From Conchocele bisecta (Eukaryota > Mollusca > Bivalvia > Lucinida > Thyasiridae): a DNA stretch of 64,000 nt. This document shows positions 12,240-22,169 of the stretch, piece after piece. The translations under genes and the position numbers were made by a program. The notes beneath the pieces were generated by a model. The model did not search any database, was not told where the DNA came from, and saw only the letters and a program-made list of their open reading frames with translations. The stretch's first letter is position 1, and each line of letters opens with the position of its first letter. Location of the stretch: contig CM055278.1 in the NCBI GenBank assembly GCA_029237695.1, positions 75,372,297-75,436,296 of the forward strand, given 5' to 3'.

Positions 12240-12395
12240 CCCCAGTTGCACTTGGGAGGTATCACAATGTGAAGCAGGTTGCAGGTGGGAGCATGCGATG
12301 GGTAATTTAACCATCGGGTTCATCCTTATCGGAATCTCTACCGGAGACCTGGTTTGGCCCTCACATACGTCTTTCACTGAGGGTAAGGTGGTATC
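12240..12395 (+). repeat. Dispersed repeat family S, 5' fragment
   Basis: Contains GCATGCGATGGGTAATTTAA and GGAGACCTGGTTTGGCCCTC in the same order as the copies at 3.3 kb (minus) and 40.2 kb (plus), then diverges. The open frame that begins at 12298 (MGNLTIGFILIGISTGDLVW) is a by-product of this repeat; similar text appears in the other copies. Confidence 0.6.
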
Positions 12396-12834
12396 GGTAA
12401 CTGCAGTTACTGACATCCCAAAATGGCGGACGGTGATGACAAGTGGTGTGTTGAAGCATCTCGAATTTCGATTGTTTACGCTTCGTTCATTTAATGACAT
12501 TCGGCGGTTAGCTCAATATTTATTATACTATTGGTGGGTGAGCCAGACCCATGACAACATGGTTATCATTACGACTTAGGGGGGAGGGGAATTGCCACTA
12601 TATTTTATTGAAAGATATGTATCTCTAGATATTATTTCCGCATGATAGCAATCTGTAATTCTTCGTTTAACGAGTTTATGCCCCTATAAGTTGACCACCC
12701 TAACAGCGATATTTTATACTAAAGATGAGCAGGTTTGATACCATTCAAGTAACAACAGTGCAAACTCGCATTCATACATCGAAAAGGCAAAATAAATCAT
12801 AATTTACATGAAATCTAAATCGACCAATTTCATC
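12396..12834. other. Intergenic, no feature seen
   Basis: An open frame from the preceding repeat continues to 12579 but shows no recognisable domain. Nothing else is supported. Confidence 0.4.
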
Positions 12835-13225
12835 CAAAAGGGCCGTCAAATCCAAGATGGCGGACAAAATCCACGTATATTCCCCCACCGGACCGAATGC
12901 GTGTATGTACGAACTACATCAATTATTGGCAAAACAGAAGTTTATGGTTGAACTATGAACTAAGAGCAACATATATAACATGATAACATGTTTATAATTA
13001 CGTAGCAATTGGGAATGTATGTAAAAAATCCAATATGACAGCCAAATATCATAGTTGCACATCCATACCATTTATGTGAGTTTTAAAAATCCTGTAGCAT
13101 CAAAGCAAATTTGCATTTAAACTTTGTAAAACGGTATGAAAACATGATAATCAATTGTTGCAATCTATAGAACATCGGAACTTGCAGTTTCGTCAAAAAC
13201 TGCTAAGTTGGCCGCCAAAATTATA
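12835..13225. repeat. Three diverged GATGGC-type repeat units
   Basis: AAATCCAAGATGGCGGACAA at about 12849, AAATCCAATATGACAGCC at about 13026 and AGTTGGCCGCCAAAAT at about 13206 are spaced about 175-180 bases apart, with similar intervening words. Same family as 2.2-2.7 kb. Confidence 0.5.
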
Positions 13226-14084
13226 CAAGTTCTCCCACCAAGTCAACCCAACGCTAACACATCAAATTATAGTTACGTTGCATGAAATGGTAGTGTATAT
13301 AAACTTCATCACATTGTTTCATTATCTTGACGGACAGTGACACATATTCCAAACTGGCAAGCGTTGCAATAATTGTCTAGTGCCATACCGCTAAACACTT
13401 AGTTAACCAGATTATCATTACAATATGTACTTTCCCATGTAGCGTGGACGATAATAGTTGGCATTTTACACCACCCGCTACACAATGCTGTTTTCAGTCA
13501 TATTTCCTTCATACTAAATTCAACTGATATTGAAATATGTAATATCCAATTCTACAACATGTCCTAGAATTATTTCAACAGACCACTCCATTTTAAAGGA
13601 TAATGCATTGTACTAACTTAAAGTTATTTAATTCACTGGCGTCTTCCTTGCATCCATAACAGGAAAGGAATACTTAAGTCTTGATATTTTATCTGAGAAT
13701 AAAACATATATGTTTATTATATACATGTACGTACATTCGTTTGCCATTGAAACAAAATGGAAAAGTAAATTGTCAATATTTTACCATATTGATCAGTGCC
13801 AGAATTTCTTTTCACTTTGTAAAATATTTCCTTCAAAATCATCAGTAATTGGTTTAATTCATGTATAGTCTGTATATTTTTAGGCGCATCTTAGTTGTGA
13901 GTGATTTACATATATCATAAAAATGTTATTCGATTTGTAGGTGAATATATGCCACTCGTTCCGACTAAAGTCGCGCAATATCGCATGCTTCGTGGCATAG
14001 AAAACAAATATTAACCTATAAGTACTATATTTATAAACGAACCCCGTACTTGTGATACTCATTGTACATGTATGAGGCTTTAGA
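13226..14084. other. Intergenic, no feature seen
   Basis: AT-rich DNA without supported features. Confidence 0.4.
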
Positions 14085-14475
14085 TTGTATGAGAATTTTC
14101 AAAGGAAATTATGTGGCATATGGCAATGTGTGTGTGAAATATCAAGCAGATCCGTGCAGGGAAACATAAATTATAAGACATTTACCAGTTCAAGTTTCGA
14201 ATGCACCAAGTATGTGACCTTGACCCTGGGCTGTGCAGGGACGGGGACGATCTTGAATTTGTCGCAGGGCGATAGAGGACTATTAGAGCAATGTGTGTGT
14301 GTGGATTATCAAGCAGATCCGTATAAGGAAGCAGAAATTATAAGACATTTACCCGAGCGTTAAGATTTCGAAAGCACCAAGTATATGACCTTGACCCTGG
14401 GCTTACCGGAGGTGGGGGACGATCGTGGATTTGTCACAGTGTGGTAGAGGACCATTAGAGTATGTGACATTGACT
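14085..14475 (+). repeat. Tandem satellite, about 175-180 bp, first cluster
   Basis: Two and a half units share GTGTGAAATATCAAGCAGAT, GAAATTATAAGACATTTACC, CACCAAGTATGTGACCTTG and ACCCTGGGCTTAGCG. The same family forms a second cluster at 21.2-21.6 kb. Each unit carries TGACCTTGACC, two nuclear-receptor-type half-sites read on the minus strand as GGTCAAGGTCA. Confidence 0.75.
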
Positions 14476-15445
14476 CCGGGCTTAGCGTAGGTCAAAAATG
14501 CAAAATTGAGTTTTTAACATATTTAGAAAATAGGATCTCTCTCGAACCATATGATATATAAACCAATGTTGTATTCAACTGATAAACCATCTTTCTATAC
14601 CAACAAAGATACGTATTTGACTTCACTTTGTCGCAGCGACGCTGTTTTGACACGACGTACGTTATGTCGTCGTTATTAATAGTTGCGGACAGCGGACCGC
14701 ACGAGTCGTGACGTTTTCGTGCTACATTTGTACTCACACAGAAAGTTCTCTTTGTTTAATCACGATGCACATATTTATCCACTACATGTATAGTATTATT
14801 AATATATACTTAGCGATATGTCAAAGCATTTATATTTAATTTATAAATAGTATAAGAAACAATGACAATTCGTTACAACTATTTTCGAGAGTGTAAGGTT
14901 TCTTTGCAAATTCATGGAGATTATGGGTCCCTGACCTCAAATCCGCGGGATGGCAACGCACAATCCTTGGGCAACTCCCAGTATCCATGGAAATCCAAAA
15001 TGACCGCCGTGAATATAGGTCAAATCTAAAAATTGGCAAAACAATCTGATGAACTTATATATTTATGCTGTACCTTAGAGACTACATATCCCTATCGGAA
15101 ATGCTGAGAGTGGTATTAGATCAGGAGTCAGGCTGGCCACATTTATCTATACACACTAACAGTAAAATACAATTTGAGTTGTTTTCAAATTACAGAATAA
15201 ACATCAATATAATCTCAACAAGCAGGCTAAACATATCTATCACAAAGGTAATATAAAAAGCACATCCCATAGAGCATGTTTAACTAGTTGATAATGAATT
15301 GGTGTCTATTGGCGATCATGAATGTCTGGTAACAATGTTGTAGACATGCAGAATGAATCATCCTCTGCATGTTTAATGGATTTAGCACAATCCTTATGTG
15401 TATACATGTATATATATATTACATATATATTATACTAGTAATTAT
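14476..15445. other. Intergenic, no feature seen
   Basis: No gene recognised. An AT dinucleotide-rich tract at about 15400-15435 lies just before the E1 element. Confidence 0.4.
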
Positions 15446-15838
15446 CCCCTCGCCGATAGGCAAGAGGAGATATAGAGTCAGTCCATGTATGTAGTGTGTG
15501 CGTACGTGGTTGCGTGCATGAGTAGCACCTTTCATTTTTCAATAACTGAAGAACCACTTTTGTGTCTATGGATAATGCTTTGTTTTGCATATGACCCACG
15601 TCCCACCGCCCAAGGTCAAGGTCACCGAGGACTTATGTTCACCTTTATGTAAGGCAAATGTGTTAAAGTTTGTTTTGTTTATTCATTAACTTATGAACAG
15701 CGCGCGATTTTGATAATATTTGGCAACAATGAGTGTTTATGGATGATGCTTTGTTTTGCATACAACCGATGTCCGACAGTCCGTGGTCAAGATCGCTTAT
15801 GACATATGTTTTGTATTATCAAGGCTGTCAGTGAGGAG
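15446..15838 (+). mobile_element. E1 element, apparently complete copy
   Basis: Starts CCCCTCGCCGATAGGCAAGA and ends ATCAAGGCTGTCAGTGAGGA, whose complement resembles the start, so the ends are short imperfect inverted repeats. The interior holds a GTACG-rich stretch and two tandem units about 172 bp apart (GGATAATGCTTTGTTTTGCA at about 15569, GGATGATGCTTTGTTTTGCA at about 15741). The first unit carries CAAGGTCAAGGTCACC. The second copy of E1 begins at 43096 and ends at about 54292, with the giant satellite inside. A known parallel is the bivalve pearl/CvE class of elements with internal tandem repeats; assignment to that class is inference. Confidence 0.65.
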
Positions 15839-15989
15839 ATTAGCTGAGTGATAACGATGTCCTTGTTATCATTGCATTGTGATATTCCCTCACATGACTC
15901 CTAACAGTGACACCAATAAATATTCACATACACACGAGAATGACGAAATCAACAATGAAAGAACAGCACGTCATTTACACATTCTTTAG

Positions 15990-18200
15990 TCGGTCCTTCC
16001 AACATCCTCTCCCTCGTCTACCTCATCTGCACTATCACCTTCAGCAATGTCAAATCTAGTGACATTCTCATTATGTTTTCTATGTGGATTGGGGCACATG
16101 TTTTCACCAACACAGCAGCAGTATGGTGTACATGACAATCATGCAGAATGACAGCTACATACCAGACTGATACAAACATTTCCTATAGCTTTACATTGAC
16201 AGTTGATGACATTCATAAGAGCATATGGGGCTGCTGGTCCCTTAGCAATACATGGACTTGGCACACCGTCTGAGACAGCGACAAACCCATCGATGTAGCT
16301 GTACCTAGGATGTCATCTGTGTTCACATCCAGAAGATGAGCAGAAGAAAGACATCATTGTCATCACTGGTTACACGCAGAGTTTTCTTACCATTTGCAAC
16401 AGCATCAGGAAGAGAACTGATGCTAGTTATATCTGCTTCATCATGGCAAAAACACACCTACCTCTCCGCCACCCATGGTCACGTTATTGCCCAAATCCAA
16501 AGTTTATAGAACCCTGAAAAGCGCATTCCTATTTAACTTGCTCTTCATGATAGCATCCCGACATGGTAGATGGCTGGATATAGTGGCCTTTAGTCACCTG
16601 CACATGGATCCTATCATGGTCCTTTGTAGACAAATCATCATAGCGATCAACGATAACTAGAACTTCGGTTAATTGGTACACCTCTCAGTTTATTGAAAAA
16701 AGTGAATTTTGTCGCTTTCTTGAAACATTCATATTTATCAATGATATATGCAGGAACAGCACACACGTTGTAATCAAAAACGTGTTTGAAGTTTCATTTG
16801 ATGGTGCTGTCCTACTGTAAGTATATATGACTGACTAGGGTTGCCATGTCATATGAAGTCTTGTCGCCGTTGGCCACACCATATTTGATTGATTCCATGG
16901 TTCTCACTTGTTGTCAGGGGAGCATGGAATTCATCAAGCAATGATGACCTAAAATCTCTGACCATGCTCTCTCCTATCTGAAGTGCATCGTGGACATAAG
17001 TACTCGCCACATTTTCATTAACCCTGTTCTAGAGTACTTGTCGACTTGAGAGGATGTTCAGTTCCTCAGAAACACGATTTATGTCATCAGCATCCAGTTG
17101 GCACCTCTTATCTTCCGCTTTATACTTTGTCTCCGTCCAGCCTTTGTCATTCGAGGACTTCATGGCAAGTGTGACATGGGCACAAATTGGATAAGACTCT
17201 GTCAAAATTGCGACTTTGTCTGCAGACCAGGTTAATCCTTTTAAACCACCTGGCAGCTTGCCATTTCTATGTAGGTCTGCTCTCCAAACTGGGCTGCAGA
17301 CATGGAGTTCCATGTTCCTGGCTTCTGTCAACAAACATGAGCACCAGCTAATAGCCCTCTGGGCATCATCTGACAGCAGGTACTGCATTTCAATTACATG
17401 TCATATGATGTATTTAGCATATTGCCAATGACCAGCAGCAAATAAGTATGGTAAAATTTGCCGGCAGTAGTGCTGCTGTAAAATATAGCGTAATTTCTAT
17501 AATACAATCAACCCACTACCCACTAGGCAAGCTGTGTCAAGATACTGACTGATATCATTGAATGTATTGGGACCATCTTTGAGGAAGCCATAGAGTAATA
17601 CTGCTGTCACCATGCGAAATGCATGCATATATCGCACCCTAGCCTTAATTGCCATTCATGATCGATGTCAGTCCACTGAAGGCTATCAAGACAACTGGCT
17701 TGCATCAAGTATCTACAACAGCCATTGAGTGACATCAGGGCATGCATGCCACCAGGTCTGACCACAGGTCCATTACCCCACCCACTTGATCTCATACAGT
17801 ATTATCTTCATAATATATTCATAATAGAAGATAGTACTGTATGAGACCAAGTGAGAAGGGTAATGGCTTTTTTATAGTGGGTATTTTTGTGTGTCACAAG
17901 TCCGAGTCTTCCACCTGTGGGTCTGACAATAACCGACTTGAAGCGGTTTGCATGATTGACCCATTTGATGTGTGTTGCAACAATATAAAGTTGCATGCCA
18001 GCAGATAAATATGACGTCTTCATCCCAAGTACTGTGAACATTTTCCCAAAGTATGACAATGTTGTGATAACTGTCGGGATGAGATGGTGGTGAATCAACA
18101 AGAGGACCAAACATATATATCGTGGCTGGTTTTGGGGAACCTAGCGCTCTATAAGGAGCAGCATTATACCCTCCCCAGTCAACAGGGTCTATGCTCATGC
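15990..18200 (-). pseudogene. Decayed uncharacterised invertebrate protein, Cys-rich end
   Basis: Protein-like text runs along the minus strand for 2.2 kb through many frame changes and stops. From N- to C-terminal side: FGPLVDSPPSHPD (about 18.09 kb), an aspartate and alanine-rich stretch, GPVVRPGGMHALMS (about 17.75 kb), a 119-codon open frame at 17388-17029 containing YPICAHVTLAMKSS, then KTLRVTSDDNDVFLLLI (about 16.36 kb) and a cysteine-rich end with CQCKAIGNVC, CSCHSA and LSCTPYCCC (16.24-16.08 kb). I recall this order (SPDTDVFVLL-like block plus Cys-rich tail) from a multi-copy uncharacterised protein family in aquatic invertebrates, probably element-derived; that identification is from memory and unverified. 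A 105-bp foldback insertion at 17.77-17.87 kb splits it. Confidence 0.5.
17770..17874. repeat. Foldback insertion in the protein relic
   Basis: Two arms of about 40 bases are inverted copies: TCTCATACAGTATTATCTTC on the left, and TCTCATACAGTACTATCTTC as the complement of the right, with a loop of about 20 bases. Both arms extend outward to GGGTAATGG-like ends. It interrupts the minus-strand protein relic between its N-terminal and GGMHALMS segments. Confidence 0.75.
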
Positions 18201-19062
18201 AGTATGGAGTTCAACTATCGTGCATCTACAAACTAGTCATTCTCTAGACTTGTCTCCACTGCTCAGATATCAGTGAATAGTGGCCCAGACTTGCATACCA
18301 CAGAAATGGATAACCTTTTAGAGGTCTGTGTACCGCTCCGTCACAACAGACTTACCGCCAAGTCGAAGGGATACAACTTCAGACATAGCAAGGCATGGTA
18401 TGGCAAGGCGTGGTATGGCAAGGTTCAGTCGGGTCGGGTCCAGACGGGTGGGTGCTGCTGAAATATTGCTCCCGATTTAGCAGTCTTGTGTCAAAAATTG
18501 CGTAAAGTCCGTTTTTTCTCAAAAGTCGATAGACTTGCAGCATTACAAATGGTTCCATTGAATTTCGTATATGCCAATACATGTGAGAGGAGACAAAATG
18601 CCTGTCTCTAGTATATTCCAATCAAAAGTTATGGTCAATTTATACATTTTTTGTCGAAAAATGGCGCCATTTTGAATTTTATCATGTTATCATGGTCGAA
18701 TATTGCTGAAACATATTCCCGACAAATTTCCCTATATAAATCATATATTTTTTTACCTACAATTCGAACTACGACGAAGTCGAACTCTCGAACGAAGTCA
18801 CGGTCCCTTGGTCCGTCAATCAACGTAAAGTGCGATTGATAGCTCGCACAGGTAAGTCTGTCGCCAACTGATCTGTTTGCCTAACGAGGTGGGAATATCA
18901 CGATTGGCGGTCTCTCTTTGCTTTGTTTCGCTTGACAGGTGGTGACATTAAATCACGAATTTAAAAATTAAACGGCGTTAATTCCACGTCAAGATGACTA
19001 CGATAATGAATCAATTTGAACAAAATTCGCCTTTAAATATTTAATTGAATTTTAACGGTCAC
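18201..19062. other. Intergenic with CpG-rich patch and donor-like site
   Basis: No gene is supported. Around 18.76-18.86 kb the sequence becomes CpG-rich (AACTACGACGAAGTCGAACT) and contains CAGGTAAGTCTG at about 18850, a perfect match to the consensus splice donor. A noncoding first exon is possible but unproven. A short ATGGCAAGGC/GTGGTATGGC simple tract lies at 18.39-18.43 kb. Confidence 0.35.
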
Positions 19063-19160
19063 ATTTTCTTTCTTTCCCTCGAACTACGCCTGAAATTTTA
19101 TTTCTTTCCCTCGAACTACGCCTGACATTTTCTTTCTTTCCCTCGAACTACGCCTGACTC
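19063..19160. repeat. Three-copy minisatellite, 32-33 bp unit
   Basis: TTTCTTTCCCTCGAACTACG followed by CCTGA is repeated three times in tandem with little divergence. It ends at CCTGACTCGAACTTT. Confidence 0.9.
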
Positions 19161-19801
19161 GAACTTTTATTCAAGTCCGTTGCCGGTTCGAGAAATCGAT
19201 CTTCTACTGCGTACATATTTGGAAATTTCTCAAATATAGAGGGGTCGTCGAGTGTAACACAGCAGTAAGATATGTGTGTCAGAAGTTGAAAAATATGCCG
19301 AACACGCGTACGTCGCTTGTATTGTTTGGTACCGGTGCGCCCTTCGTTCGTAGCTGGCAGCATGCACAATACACGGTAGAAATTTGGATGTATTCAATAC
19401 TGAGACATAGAGAAAAAAACTGGCCAAAATAGAAAAGAAACGCATCGAATGACTTTTTTATCCAATGGAGTTATACACACGTTTAACAATTATAGTTTCG
19501 TATAATTTGGAATCAACTGTCGATGTAAACGGGTCGTCATGTCCGCATGATTTCAATACACATACGATGGTATGGTGAGGTAGTGTCGACAATACACGTG
19601 AAATTAGAGTCAATAGAGACGTGGGATTATTTAACTTTTATCTAATTAGATATACCCGGAAGTTTTTCCCAGGCGTAGCCCAATCCCATCCTACCGCCCA
19701 GACTGGCACACCTGCACGTTGTTTTATTTCGGTACGATTATTTCCCGAAAACGCCATTTTAATGCAGACACGACCATGACTCTAAGTGTGATGACTGCTT
19801 A
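19161..19801. other. Intergenic, no feature seen
   Basis: No gene recognised on either strand. CpG content is higher than average for the window. The last three bases (TTA) are the left target-site copy of the transposon that follows. Confidence 0.4.
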
Positions 19802-19814
19802 AGCCCCGGTCACA

Positions 19815-20125
19815 CAAAGCTGCGACGTCGTACGATCACCTGCGATGGGACGAAATTCTAGAAAGCTACGCTTGTCTGCGACACGTCTACGATATTACAA
19901 TTTTAAGTTTTGTGGTCACACCGGATACGATGGGTCTGCGACGCATCTGGGACAATCGAAGTGAAATCTTAGGGAAATCGTACGACATAGTACGACCGCC
20001 GAGAATCTGACATCATCGTTGGATCACGTGATAAAATCGTGTGATGGTCGTGCGACCTCGTAAGATGTCGTACGACGATCATACGACGTCGCACGACATC
20101 GTACGATCCCAGGACGATGATCGTA
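19815..20125. promoter_or_regulatory. Left subterminal motif cluster of the transposon
   Basis: Between the left TIR and the gene the word GTCGTACGAC and close variants (TCGTACGACAT, CGTGCGACCT, GTCGCACGAC, ATCGTACGAT) recur in both orientations, about ten times in 300 bp. The words are themselves near-palindromic. Such clusters are the expected binding sites of the element's DNA-binding protein or transposase, which is inference. The gene's promoter must also lie here or overlap it. Confidence 0.6.
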
Positions 20126-20223
20126 GCAGGTCGCGCGACGCATATAAAAAGAAGGTCGAGTTATTGCAATCTCAGGTCGAGTTATTGCAATCTCTATTTC
20201 AAGTGTCTACAAACAAAGACAAG

Positions 20224-20739
20224 ATGCCACCAAAACAGAAGAAGGGCAGGGGCAGGGCCAAGAACACCACACAGATACCTGTCGAGGAGGAGGTTGACAG
20301 ACCAAGAAGGGGCGCCCGCAAGAAAGTCCGCAAGCAGAGAGATGGCGGCGAAGAGGCGCTGTTGACACGCGACGAGGAGCAGACCCTGGCGGATTGGTTC
20401 GCCACCAAGCCCGAGTTCTGGGACAACACCATTGACGACTGCAAAAACAAGACCTCCAAGGACCGCCTCCTCACCGCCAAGACAGCAGAGATTGGCACGC
20501 CACGACATCAGTTGGAAAAGTGGTTCAAGTCGCAGAGGACAATGTATGGTCGCCTACAGAAGGCTGCCAAATCCGGAAGTGGGGTAGTCAACATGACCGG
20601 CCGCAGACGATGGGTACTTGCCAATTTTAAGTTCTTAGCGAGCCACGTGGTGGTGAGGAGCGCGACCTCCACCCTTGGCATGATCCCCGGCAGTGATACA
20701 GCAGCACCTCGGGTGGAAACTGTGGCATGTGAACTCTAA
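20224..20739 (+). CDS. MADF/Myb-like DNA-binding protein of the Harbinger-like element
   Basis: The 171-codon frame from ATG 20224 encodes a basic N-terminus (MPPKQKKGRGRAKN), a short acidic stretch, a second basic patch (RPRRGARKKVRKQRDGG), then a MADF-like helical domain at roughly residues 48-115: EEQTLADWFATKPEFWDNTI, then LEKWFKSQRTMYGRLQK, with the spaced tryptophans expected of this fold. The open frame extends upstream to ATG 20044, but that part is made of the subterminal repeats and is unlikely to be protein; a VELLQSQVELLQSLF leucine repeat there leaves some doubt. In Harbinger transposons this accessory protein binds subterminal motifs and helps bring the transposase into the nucleus; that role is inferred here. 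No partner transposase is present. The frame is uninterrupted, so the gene may be functional. Confidence 0.65.
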   Translation: MPPKQKKGRGRAKNTTQIPVEEEVDRPRRGARKKVRKQRDGGEEALLTRDEEQTLADWFATKPEFWDNTIDDCKNKTSKDRLLTAKTAEIGTPRHQLEKWFKSQRTMYGRLQKAAKSGSGVVNMTGRRRWVLANFKFLASHVVVRSATSTLGMIPGSDTAAPRVETVACEL

Positions 20740-20834
20740 TGCTTTATGTCGATGCTTCTGACGTGATGTCTGTGGACCCCAGAATATATACACTGAACAG
20801 GTAGATAAAAAGTTCCGACGGAAATCACAAGGAG

Positions 20835-21112
20835 TACGCACAACCATCGCACGATGTCGTAAGACGTCGTACGACGTTACAAGACGTCGCACGACCATCG
20901 AACGACATCGTGGGACGGTCGTGCGATATCATTAATTAATATTTCAAGGTGAGAACAACAAAAAATGTAGCACGATTAGCCGTGCGACGTCGTACGATAC
21001 CCTACGATCCCTGAAATGTCGTGCGACGTCGCACGATGGTCGCACGATGGTCGCACGATGGTCCGCGATCATCATAAATTCACCCATCGCAGGCGATCGT
21101 ACGACGTCGCAA
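20835..21112. promoter_or_regulatory. Right subterminal motif cluster of the transposon
   Basis: Mirrors the left cluster: GTCGTAAGACGTCGTACGAC, GTCGCACGACCATC, GTCGTGCGAT, GTCGTACGATAC, and three consecutive copies of GATGGTCGCAC at 21.03-21.06 kb. The density rises toward the right TIR. The same binding role as the left cluster is inferred. Confidence 0.6.
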
Positions 21113-21224
21113 GGCCGGTGTGACCGGGGCTTTAGTCAAAACAGCGCGAAAATTAAGCCGTCTTAATGTCATAGCTCGTTACGTCACGTTTTCCGATAAG
21201 GGAGGTTTTCGATTGGCGCGTCAC

Positions 21225-21590
21225 ATATGTGACCTTGACCCTGGGATCAGCGGGGCGGGACAATCGTCATTGTCGATTGGCAGTAGTGGACCATTACAGC
21301 AATGCGTGTGTGAAATATCAAGCAAAACTGTGCAAGGAAACAGAAATTATAAGACATTTACCCGAGCGTAAATGTTTCGAACGCACCAAGTATGTGACGT
21401 TGACCCTGGGCTTAGCGTAGGCGGGACGATCGTGGATTTGTCAGATTAGACAAATGCGGTTGTGAAATAACAAGGAGTTCCGCGCAAGGAAATAGGAATT
21501 ATAAGACATTTACACTGGGTTTAGCGGGGGCGGGAGGATCATGGGTTTCTCGCAATGCGTGTGTGAAATATCAATCAGATCCGCGTAAAT
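21225..21590 (+). repeat. Tandem satellite, about 180 bp, second cluster
   Basis: Same family as 14.1-14.5 kb: TATGTGACCTTGACCCTGGG, AAATATCAAGCA, GAAATTATAAGACATTTACC, ACGATCGTGGATTTGTCA. About two and a half units. It starts about 90 bp beyond the right end of the Harbinger-like transposon. Confidence 0.75.
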
Positions 21591-21744
21591 GATGCATACA
21601 GCGATATAACACCCCATCATTATTTTCATGTGATAAAAACCGTAAACGGTTTCATTTATATGCGGCTGTCTTTCTAGACCACACACTGACCACCAAATTG
21701 GGTGTAAATACCCACTTTTTATCCAAATAAACCCTTATTTTTTC

Positions 21745-21960
21745 AAAAATATGTACAGCTTTCTGTACAGTACAACTTTCTGTGCAATAATTGTACAACT
21801 TTCTGTACAATAATTCTACAACTTTATGTACAGTACAACTTTCTGTACTAATTGTACAACTTTCTGTAATACAGTACAGTACAACTTTTTGTAAAATAAT
21901 TGTACAACTTTCTGCACAGTACAACTTTCTGTACAAAAAGTGTACAGCTTTCTGTATAAA
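21745..21960 (+). repeat. Minisatellite of GTACAACTTTCT
   Basis: About ten copies of TGTACAACTTTCTGTACA or shortened variants, separated by short AATAATT or AGTACAA spacers. Each copy is itself bounded by the palindrome TGTACA, so the array can pair with itself in many ways. Open frames across it on both strands are by-products. Confidence 0.85.
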
Positions 21961-22169
21961 CAAAATGTTTATGCTGAATGCGCATGCGTATTAAATATTT
22001 ATTTATCACGGATATTTACACGGTAATGTTTGACTACTTGGCGGATTTGTAACTGTCTACGGTACATTGGTACACCTGCTTTTTCGAGCACAATATTTAA
22101 ATTTGAATCCGTATTTACTTTGGAAGTTTACCGATTTAAATAAAGATTTCTCAAATATTGATGTTGAGA

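Larger units (their letters stand above)
19802..21131 (+). mobile_element. PIF/Harbinger-like transposon without transposase
   Basis: Ends are inverted repeats of about 50 bp starting AGCCCCGGTCACAC on both sides, continuing GCGACGTCGTACGATC and CCTGCGATGGG. TTA is duplicated outside (19799-19801 and 21132-21134). A 3-bp TWA duplication is characteristic of PIF/Harbinger elements, which usually carry two genes: a DDE transposase and a Myb/MADF-type DNA-binding protein. Here only the second is present (20224-20739). The 1,330-bp element is much more GC-rich than its surroundings, and its inner ends are packed with GTCGTACGAC-type words. Sharp TIRs and an intact frame suggest recent insertion. 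Mobilisation would need a transposase from elsewhere. Confidence 0.8.

Noticed and set aside
12204..12579. Overlapping open frames of 93 and 98 codons on opposite strands
   Set aside because: They start in a family S repeat; equivalent frames in other S copies are broken. No domain is recognisable.
20041..20223. N-terminal extension of the MADF-like protein to the upstream start
   Set aside because: Most of this stretch is built from the same subterminal GTCGTACGAC words as the noncoding right side. ATG 20224 gives a more usual basic N-terminus. A small doubt remains because of a leucine-rich repeat pair.
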